From NCBI GenBank assembly GCA_021413625.1, contig JAIOPY010000054.1:1-5124 (forward strand): a DNA stretch of 5,124 bases. The letters are read 5' to 3'. The position numbers and the translations under genes were made by a program. The stretch comes from Candidatus Nomurabacteria bacterium. Its GTDB lineage: Bacteria > Patescibacteriota > Minisyncoccia > Phycocordibacterales > UBA9973. The notes below the pieces were generated by a model, which made no database searches, was not told the DNA's origin, and saw only the letters and a program-made list of their open reading frames with translations. Below are positions 1 through 5,124 of this stretch, piece by piece; within the stretch, counting starts at the first letter, position 1, and the number at the start of each line of letters is the position of its first letter.

Positions 1-891
1 GAAAACTCTATGGCAATAGTGGGAATATTTATATTCTATATTACCTTAAACAATTTACTTGTTTTTTCTTTAGATGAATTACTTCAAATATTCTCCGACA
101 GTGAAAAAGTTGGCAAGATTCGTGGATTTTATTTAACAAGCATTAACCTAGCTTGGGTATTAGCGCAATTATTTTCAAGCAAGGTGCTTACAGGGTCAAA
201 TTTTCCATTATTGTATCTGATATCTTTTGGAATAATGATGTTATTTTTCCTACTTACCTTCTTTGGCTTGAAAAAAATTCCTGACCCAAAGTATGATAAA
301 TTGCCAGCGTGGAAGTCAATCAAAGAATTTATAAAAAATAAAAATCTGGCTCGTGCTTATAAAATAAATTTCTTATTACAATTCTTTTATTCTTGGATGG
401 TTATATATACACCTATCTATTTATCCTTGCACTTAGGTTTCGCATGGAGTGAAATTGCAACCATATTTACTATCATGCTACTACCATTTGTATTTTTACA
501 AATACCAGCAGGAAAGTATTCTGACAAAATTGGAGAAAGAAAAATAATGATGTTTGGTTTTATTATAATTTCTCTTGCAACTCTATCTCTTTTCTTTATC
601 ACTAGACACGAAATCTGGATTTGGGCAGTAGCGCTACTTATGACCAGAGTTGGCGCAGCGATTATAGAAATAATGATTGATGTTTATTTTTTCAAACACA
701 TTAAAAAAGAAAATGGTGAACACATTGGAATTTATCGCAACGCTTCACCTATGGCTTACATTCTCGGACCTTTGTCTGCGTCAATATTATTTTTAATAAT
801 CCCCTCTTTTGAATTTATTTATTTAGTATTGGGGGCAATAATGTTCTATGGGGTGTATCTTTCTTCTACAATAAAGAAGAGTGATGTCTAG
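1..891 (+). CDS. Major facilitator superfamily (MFS) transporter, 5' end outside window
   Basis: This is an integral membrane protein of the MFS fold, probably a proton-coupled or passive carrier of small molecules; the substrate cannot be told. The frame is open to the left edge, so the first visible ATG (position 10) is most likely internal. Numbering from that ATG, hydrophobic helices lie near residues 2-24, 38-56, 65-86, 115-140, 145-166, 179-197, 203-228, 245-265 and 267-287. That is about nine helices, which fits helices 4-12 of a 12-helix protein with roughly the first 100 residues missing. A charged loop at 87-113 matches the central cytoplasmic loop between the two halves. A good copy of the MFS loop motif (GKYSDKIGERK, 168-178) follows the second helix of the C-terminal half, where the family repeats motif A. 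Helix 10 carries acidic residues E220 and D224, which may take part in transport. The 3' end overlaps the convergent gene at 866-1318 by 26 nt, and no terminator is visible between them. Family assignment is fairly secure; function is not. Confidence 0.82.
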   Translation, partial: ENSMAIVGIFIFYITLNNLLVFSLDELLQIFSDSEKVGKIRGFYLTSINLAWVLAQLFSSKVLTGSNFPLLYLISFGIMMLFFLLTFFGLKKIPDPKYDKLPAWKSIKEFIKNKNLARAYKINFLLQFFYSWMVIYTPIYLSLHLGFAWSEIATIFTIMLLPFVFLQIPAGKYSDKIGERKIMMFGFIIISLATLSLFFITRHEIWIWAVALLMTRVGAAIIEIMIDVYFFKHIKKENGEHIGIYRNASPMAYILGPLSASILFLIIPSFEFIYLVLGAIMFYGVYLSSTIKKSDV

Positions 892-1318
892 GATTTTTCT
901 TAAGCAAGTGATTTTTGTAAATTTTTTCTTTGTAAGGTCGTAGCCGAACGATTTTTACATTAAGACCATGAGCTTTCAAATCTTTTTTTAAGTTTTTAAC
1001 GTAATTTTTCTGGTCATAACCAAGAGCAATGACATCTGGACGCTCTTTTACAATGTGTGGAATGTGATTTTTAAGACCAGAGATAACAACTTTATCAACT
1101 AAACTAGATTTTTTTAGCAACAACAATCTTTTTTTTAGAGATAAGACAGGGTATTGCCCTTTTATCTTTAAAATATTTTTATTTCGCGCAATTGAGACTA
1201 TCAGAAACGGAAGTTTTGCTAAATTTCGGGCTTGTTGGAAGAAATTAAGATGCCCTCTGTGTAAACCATCAAAGGTGCCAAAAGCCATTATCCGAGTCTT
1301 TATTTTTTTGACTGACAT
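866..1318 (-). CDS. Cytidylyltransferase-family nucleotidyltransferase (TagD / RibL FAD-synthase-like)
   Basis: This is a 150-residue soluble enzyme of the HxGH nucleotidyltransferase superfamily, which transfers a nucleotide from CTP or ATP to a phosphorylated acceptor and releases pyrophosphate. The signature GTFDGLHRGH sits at residues 14-23, with H20 and H23 as the catalytic histidines. ARNKN (44-48), IKG (52-54), R64 and ALGYDQ (98-103) follow in the order seen in archaeal RibL-type FAD synthases, and the length is typical of TagD and RibL. FMN adenylylation to FAD is one reading; glycerol-3-phosphate cytidylylation or activation of a sugar phosphate is equally possible. The C-terminal phosphate-binding signature (ISTT-like in TagD) appears as YKNHLL (134-139), without the usual Ser/Thr. 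The first ATG was chosen because it leaves a full first beta strand before the motif and lies 6 nt from a promoter -10 element; M11 is too close to the motif. It is transcribed divergently from nrdA and converges on the transporter gene. Confidence 0.82.
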   Translation of the reverse strand: MSVKKIKTRIMAFGTFDGLHRGHLNFFQQARNLAKLPFLIVSIARNKNILKIKGQYPVLSLKKRLLLLKKSSLVDKVVISGLKNHIPHIVKERPDVIALGYDQKNYVKNLKKDLKAHGLNVKIVRLRPYKEKIYKNHLLKKNPRHHSSLL

Positions 1319-1324
1319 ACAGGT

Positions 1325-1333
1325 ATTATAGCA
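1325..1333 (-). promoter_or_regulatory. Extended -10 promoter of the nucleotidyltransferase gene
   Basis: Read on the minus strand, this is TGCTATAAT: a perfect TATAAT hexamer (1325-1330) preceded by the TGn extension (1331-1333). Only 6 nt (ACCTGT) separate it from the ATG at 1318. Transcription normally starts about 6-7 nt after the hexamer, so the mRNA would begin at or beside the start codon. No good -35 box lies at the usual spacing; the sequence there is A-rich. This is tolerable for an extended -10 promoter. No Shine-Dalgarno sequence is present. The promoter function is inferred from sequence alone. Confidence 0.68.
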
Positions 1334-1412
1334 AAATTCTAAAGGATTTTTTAGCTTAAGTATTGACGATATTGGAATGACTTTTTGTGATAATAATTTT
1401 AGAGATATTCAC

Positions 1413-1442
1413 TTGCGAATGCTTACACAAGATAGGTATAAT
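1413..1442 (+). promoter_or_regulatory. Sigma70-type promoter of the nrdAB operon
   Basis: A TTGCGA -35-like hexamer (1413-1418; four of six match TTGACA) is followed after 18 nt by a perfect TATAAT (1437-1442). The ATG of nrdA begins 8 nt later at 1451. Initiation 7-9 nt downstream of the -10 element would place the transcript start at about 1449-1451, on or next to the start codon. No purine-rich ribosome-binding site lies at a usable distance; the AGG at 1434-1436 is 14 nt away and upstream of the expected transcript start. I found no convincing pair of NrdR boxes overlapping this promoter. Confidence 0.7.
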
Positions 1443-1450
1443 GATACTCT

Positions 1451-4015
1451 ATGACAATAACAATTACCAAAAGAGACGGGTCCAGAGTTCCATTCAATGC
1501 GGACAAAATCAACAAATCTATTGAACGAGCTTGTCACGGCATAGCTGACCCGATATCAAAGGTAATTCAAATTGCTACGGAGACAAAACTTACTCTATAT
1601 GATGGCATAACTACCGAAGAAATGGACGCAGCAACCATAAATGCTGCCCTGCAAAATGCTCAATTCGGTTTTGAGTTTGATAAAATAGCCACTCGCCTAC
1701 TTTTGAAGGTAATTTACAAGAAAGTTATCGGAGATTATGACAGTGATGAGTCAAAAAATGTATCTACGGAAGAATTTTCTAAAATGCACAACGCACATTT
1801 TAAAGAATACGTGCTAGATGCTGTTGAAAGAAATTTATTGGATAAAAGAATGATAACAACTTTTGACCTTGATGCTCTAGGTAATTATTTAAAAGTTGAG
1901 AACGACGAACTATATAAATATTCTGGACTCTCAACAATGCAGAATCGTTACTTAATGAAGAATGAAAAACAAGAACCCCTAGAAACTCCACAATATTTTT
2001 GGATGCGAGTAGCCATGGGTATGTCCCTCAATGAAAAAAACGCTACGGAGTGGGCAAAAAAGTTTTATGACAAAATGTCTAAACTAGAATACTTGTCCGC
2101 AGGCTCTTCAAACATTGGCGCCGGCACTCCAAATCCAAAACTTTCAAATTGCTTTTTGATGGAAATGCATGATGACATGGAACATATCGGCAAAACTGTT
2201 TCTGATGTTTTGCTTTTATCTAAAGCAACAGGTGGTATCGGACTTTCTGTCACCAAGCTTCGCGCAGAAGGTTCTGTTTTGAAATCTAATAACACTGTAT
2301 CTTCTGGACCTGTTCCTTTCATGCACATCATAGACTCTGCGGTGCGCGCGGTGCAACGAGGTGGTAAGAAAAAAGGTGCTCTGTGTTTTTATATGGAGAA
2401 CTGGCACTTAAACTTCCAAGATTTCATAGACTTAAAACAAAACAACGGTGATGACTACCGCCGAACTCGGACTGCAAACACCGCAGTGTTTATTTCCGAT
2501 GAATTTATGAAAAGAGTGCTAGAAGGCGCGGATTGGTATCTATTTGACCCTAAAGAAGTGCAAGACTTAAATGAACTTTACGGCAAAGAATTCTCAAAAA
2601 GATACAACGAGTATGTTGAGATGGCAAAACAAGGTAAAATTAAAATGTATAACGTAATTCCTGCTCGCCAACAATATAAAAATATCCTTGTTTCTTTGGA
2701 AACTACCTCCCACCCTTGGCTTACTTGGAAAGACTCAATTAATGTCCGCGCTTTGAACAACAATACCGGAACTATTCACTGTTCTAACCTTTGCACTGAA
2801 GTAACCCTACCTACAGACAGAGACAATGTAGCTGTTTGCAACCTAGTTTCTATAAACCTTGCAAAACACATTGTAAATGGTCAGATTGACTGGCACCGTT
2901 TAGAAGAATCTGTGCGTCTGGCTACTCGCCAGCTTGATAACTTGGTTGATATTAACCAACTCCCAATCCCTGAAGCGCGCCGCGCTGACTCTGAAAACAG
3001 AGCTGTGGGCTTGGGGCTAATGGGCTTTGCTGATTCTATTGAACAATTAGGTTATTCTTATGAAGACAATGAAGCTTATGATTTTGCTGACCAAGTTTTT
3101 GAATTTATTTCTTACATGTCTATAGATGAGTCTGCAAACTTAGCAGAAGAACGCGGGGCTTATAAAAATTTCAAAGGTTCAGGCTGGTCTAAAGGTGAAG
3201 TGCCTCCAGATACTCTAAAAAAACTAGAAGCAGACCGCGGACGAGAATTAACCGTAAAGAAAGAATCAGCAAAATTGCTTCCTAGTTTAGATTGGGATGC
3301 AGTTCGTACTAAAGTTAGAAAAGGAATTCGTAATGCTACCCTTCTTGCAATCGCACCAAACGCAAACATTGGACTAGTAGCAGGCACCTCTCCTGGCATT
3401 GACCCAAGATTTACCCAAATGTTTTCTAGAAATAAAATATCGGGTAAATATTTAGAAGTAAATCCAAACATGATGGAAGCTTTGAAAAAAGAAAACTTAT
3501 GGGAAAAAACTAGAGAACAAATTTTAGAAAATCATGGTGATATTGAAGCAATCGTAGAAATCCCAGACCATATCAAAAGAATCTACAAAACAAGCTTCTC
3601 CGTTTCCCCTTACGCATATGTTGAAGTTGCAGCTCGCGCTCAAAAATGGGTGGATATGGGCATATCTCGCAATATGTATTTAGACATTCGCGACATTGAT
3701 GAAATTATGAATATCTACACTACTGCTTGGGACAAAGGACTTAAGACAACATATTACTTACACATGAAGCCTCGCCATAGTGCTGAACAATCAACAACAG
3801 TTGTAAATAAATCAGAGGCATTAGGTAAAAGAGGTTTTGCAGCACTTCGGGACAAACCAAAAGTAGTAGAAGAAATTAAAACTCCAGAAGTTGTTGCTAC
3901 CCCTGCTACACCTTTTGTTGCACCAGAGGTGGTTCCTATGAAAACAACAGACAGCTCTAAGGTAGATATAGCTGAAGACCCGCAAGAAAAGTTCTTGTGT
4001 GAGAGTTGTCAATAA
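1451..4015 (+). CDS. nrdA: Class I ribonucleoside-diphosphate reductase, alpha (catalytic) subunit
   Basis: This is the large subunit of aerobic ribonucleotide reductase, which reduces ribonucleoside diphosphates to deoxyribonucleotides in the cytoplasm as a complex with NrdB. It has 854 residues. An ATP-cone (about 2-94, opening with KRDGSRVPFNADKI) should sense ATP/dATP for overall activity. The 10-stranded barrel follows, with C234 (in SNCFL) and C463 (in VAVCNL) as the active-site redox pair. N446, C448 and E450 (in SNLCTE) are the catalytic triad, with C448 the thiyl-radical cysteine. Substrate-phosphate binding is expected in the segment 636-652 (PNANIG...PGIDP). Y768-Y769 (TTYYL) are the radical-transfer tyrosines. 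A proline/valine-rich linker (about 802-845) leads to the C-terminal thiol pair C850 and C853 (CESCQ), which reloads the active site from thioredoxin or glutaredoxin. All key residues are intact, with no intein, frameshift or fusion. The start is fixed by the ATP-cone beginning and by the promoter 8 nt upstream. nrdB follows after 28 nt. Confidence 0.97.
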   Translation: MTITITKRDGSRVPFNADKINKSIERACHGIADPISKVIQIATETKLTLYDGITTEEMDAATINAALQNAQFGFEFDKIATRLLLKVIYKKVIGDYDSDESKNVSTEEFSKMHNAHFKEYVLDAVERNLLDKRMITTFDLDALGNYLKVENDELYKYSGLSTMQNRYLMKNEKQEPLETPQYFWMRVAMGMSLNEKNATEWAKKFYDKMSKLEYLSAGSSNIGAGTPNPKLSNCFLMEMHDDMEHIGKTVSDVLLLSKATGGIGLSVTKLRAEGSVLKSNNTVSSGPVPFMHIIDSAVRAVQRGGKKKGALCFYMENWHLNFQDFIDLKQNNGDDYRRTRTANTAVFISDEFMKRVLEGADWYLFDPKEVQDLNELYGKEFSKRYNEYVEMAKQGKIKMYNVIPARQQYKNILVSLETTSHPWLTWKDSINVRALNNNTGTIHCSNLCTEVTLPTDRDNVAVCNLVSINLAKHIVNGQIDWHRLEESVRLATRQLDNLVDINQLPIPEARRADSENRAVGLGLMGFADSIEQLGYSYEDNEAYDFADQVFEFISYMSIDESANLAEERGAYKNFKGSGWSKGEVPPDTLKKLEADRGRELTVKKESAKLLPSLDWDAVRTKVRKGIRNATLLAIAPNANIGLVAGTSPGIDPRFTQMFSRNKISGKYLEVNPNMMEALKKENLWEKTREQILENHGDIEAIVEIPDHIKRIYKTSFSVSPYAYVEVAARAQKWVDMGISRNMYLDIRDIDEIMNIYTTAWDKGLKTTYYLHMKPRHSAEQSTTVVNKSEALGKRGFAALRDKPKVVEEIKTPEVVATPATPFVAPEVVPMKTTDSSKVDIAEDPQEKFLCESCQ

Positions 4016-4043
4016 TAATTATTAGTTAAACGAAAATAAATAT

Positions 4044-5054
4044 ATGATTTTAGGAAAAGCGTCTCCAACCGACATGAATTTGCATCCCATGCACTATAAA
4101 TGGGCTTATGATTTGTATAATCAGGCAGTTAGAAACAGTTGGTTCCCACACGAGATACCTTTGGGTGAGGACTTGGCAGATTGGAAGTTAATGACTGAAG
4201 ATGAAAGGCATGCTGTGGAATTTTTAATGGCTTTCTTTAACCCAGCAGAGCTTATAGTGAATCGCTCACTCGCTTTGGGTGTATATCCATATCTAAAATC
4301 TCCTGAATGCCACCTATACCTTGCAAAACAAATGTTTGAAGAGGCAAACCACTGTGTTTCTTTTGAATACGTGCTAGAGACCTTCCCTCTTGATAGAGAA
4401 AAAGTTTACAGCAAACACTTGGAGCTACCTTCAATGAAAAAGAAGGAAGACTACATAAATAAATTCCTTATTAGAATGACCGAAGACAGCCTAGATATTG
4501 AAACTCCAGAAGGTAAGAAAGATTTCTTACGTAACTTGGTTGCTACCAACATCGTCATGGAAGGAACTTGGTTTTACTCTGGATTCATGGTGGCGCTATC
4601 TTTCCGCCAAAGAAACCAGTTGCGAAACTTGGGCTCAATGATTACCTGGGTATTGCGCGACGAGAGTTTGCATTTAAAATTCGGCATCCAACTTATACAC
4701 ACAGTTTTAGAAGAAAATTCTGAACTTTTAACTGGCGAATTCGCGGATGAAATACGAAATATCATAATTGAAGGAGTAAATCTTGAAGTGAATTACAATA
4801 AAGACATGTTCCCTAAAGGCATCCTTGGACTGAACGCTGATTATGTGAATCAATACGTGCAATATGTAGCAGACAGACGCCTTGAAGAATTAGGTCTAGA
4901 GCCCCATTTCAACGTAACCAACCCAGCAAAATGGATGTCCACTGCTACCGACGTATTTGAATTGGTTAACTTTTTTGAACAGCAAAATACATCTTATGAA
5001 GTGGATGCACACGGACATAAAGTAAAAAAACACGAAGATAAAAAAGAAGAATAG
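4044..5054 (+). CDS. nrdB: Class I ribonucleotide reductase beta subunit, class Ic type (Phe at radical-Tyr site)
   Basis: This is the metal-cofactor subunit (R2) that starts the radical used by NrdA. It is a ferritin-like all-helical protein of 336 residues. All six metal ligands are visible: E69 (NPAEL), E100 and H103 (EEANH), E173 (VMEGTW), E207 and H210 (RDESLH). The residue four after H103, the stable tyrosyl radical in class Ia and Ib enzymes, is F107. The spacing of ligands and F107 equals that of Chlamydia trachomatis R2 (E89, E120, H123, F127, E193, E227, H230, recalled from memory) minus 20, so a Mn/Fe class Ic cofactor is predicted. W33 and Y318 match the radical-path Trp51 and Tyr338 there; the position of Chlamydia Tyr222 is W202. 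The C-terminal tail is short and strongly charged (KHEDKKEE). The ATG at 4044 is preferred over M11 because residues 2-20 resemble the family N-terminus. No Shine-Dalgarno sequence is seen. An R2lox oxidase is unlikely given the adjacent nrdA and the R2-type C-terminus. Confidence 0.96.
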   Translation: MILGKASPTDMNLHPMHYKWAYDLYNQAVRNSWFPHEIPLGEDLADWKLMTEDERHAVEFLMAFFNPAELIVNRSLALGVYPYLKSPECHLYLAKQMFEEANHCVSFEYVLETFPLDREKVYSKHLELPSMKKKEDYINKFLIRMTEDSLDIETPEGKKDFLRNLVATNIVMEGTWFYSGFMVALSFRQRNQLRNLGSMITWVLRDESLHLKFGIQLIHTVLEENSELLTGEFADEIRNIIIEGVNLEVNYNKDMFPKGILGLNADYVNQYVQYVADRRLEELGLEPHFNVTNPAKWMSTATDVFELVNFFEQQNTSYEVDAHGHKVKKHEDKKEE

Positions 5055-5075
5055 ATATTCTAAAATACACAAAAT

Positions 5076-5103
5076 AAAAACACCCCATTATGGGGTGTTT
5101 TTT
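5076..5103 (+). terminator. Rho-independent terminator of the nrdAB operon
   Basis: The arm CACCCCA (5081-5087) pairs with TGGGGTG (5091-5097) around a three-base TTA loop. Flanking A5076-A5080 can pair with T5098-T5102, giving a 12-bp perfect stem, and a T-rich tail follows (TTTTTTATTTT from 5098). It lies 21 nt after the nrdB stop. Because the left side is A-rich, the hairpin would also work on the minus strand and could serve a convergent gene beyond the right edge. Confidence 0.93.
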
Positions 5104-5124
5104 ATTTTAAAGTTACATCACCAG

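Noticed and set aside
10..891. A complete short transporter starting at the ATG at position 10.
   Set aside because: The frame is open upstream to the window edge, only about nine helices are present, and there is no promoter or ribosome-binding site in the nine visible bases. A truncated view of a 12-helix protein is much more likely.
1339..1354. Inverted repeat CTAAA / TTTAG between the divergent promoters.
   Set aside because: Only five A/T-dominated base pairs, which is expected by chance in this composition.
1361..1381. A GACGATATTGG stretch resembling an NrdR box core.
   Set aside because: The C-to-G spacing is 6 nt rather than the 8 nt of the consensus, and the outer bases do not match.
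2065..2331. An 88-codon open frame on the minus strand.
   Set aside because: It is antisense to the conserved NrdA allosteric and active-site region, so its openness is explained by the codon constraints of nrdA.
3160..3471. A 103-codon open frame on the minus strand.
   Set aside because: It lies wholly inside nrdA, opposite a highly conserved coding region that includes the segment 636-652. It has no recognisable motif and no promoter, so it is an antisense shadow.
4013..4024. A 12-bp perfect palindrome, TAATAATTATTA, at the nrdA stop.
   Set aside because: It is made only of A and T with no loop, so it is weak as a hairpin and easily arises by chance in an A/T-rich spacer. It matches no operator I know.
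4044..5054. Reading the Phe-containing NrdB as an R2-like ligand-binding oxidase (R2lox).
   Set aside because: It sits directly after a complete nrdA, keeps the radical-path residues W33 and Y318, and follows class Ic R2 spacing throughout.
5102..5124. Possible C-terminal tail of a convergent minus-strand gene; one frame reads GDVTLK then TAA at 5102-5104, another reads LVM then TAA at 5113-5115.
   Set aside because: Six or fewer codons cannot support a gene call. A shared bidirectional terminator would make such a gene plausible, but the next sequence to the right is needed.

Overview
The window is a compact, AT-rich bacterial segment with four protein genes and almost no spare DNA. The gene density, small lysine-rich proteins, missing Shine-Dalgarno sequences and class Ic-type ribonucleotide reductase would fit a small-genome bacterium such as a Candidate Phyla Radiation (Patescibacteria) lineage. 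That placement is an inference from style, as no rRNA or other marker gene is present. The standard genetic code explains all four frames.

Layout: (1) positions 1-891, plus strand, hold the C-terminal three quarters of a major facilitator superfamily membrane transporter, cut by the left edge. (2) Positions 866-1318, minus strand, encode a small HxGH-motif nucleotidyltransferase of the TagD/RibL type, which converges on and overlaps the transporter by 26 nt. (3) Positions 1319-1450 form a 132-bp divergent promoter region. (4) Positions 1451-4015 (nrdA) and 4044-5054 (nrdB), plus strand, form a two-gene operon for an aerobic class I ribonucleotide reductase, closed by a strong intrinsic terminator at about 5076-5103.

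The operon supplies the whole catalytic reductase: NrdA carries the ATP cone, active site and C-terminal redox cysteines, and NrdB carries the metal cofactor. NrdB has all six metal ligands, but the usual radical tyrosine is phenylalanine (F107). From residue 69 to the C-terminal tyrosine Y318, every key residue lies exactly 20 positions before its counterpart in the Chlamydia trachomatis class Ic protein (numbering recalled from memory). This predicts a Mn/Fe, tyrosyl-radical-free enzyme.

The second notable feature is in the control DNA. Both divergent genes have a perfect TATAAT placed only 6 nt (minus strand) or 8 nt (plus strand) before the ATG, and neither has a Shine-Dalgarno sequence. 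Transcription would therefore start at or next to the start codon, predicting leaderless mRNAs. I see no mobile element, CRISPR array, tRNA or rRNA, and no clearly new multi-gene system.
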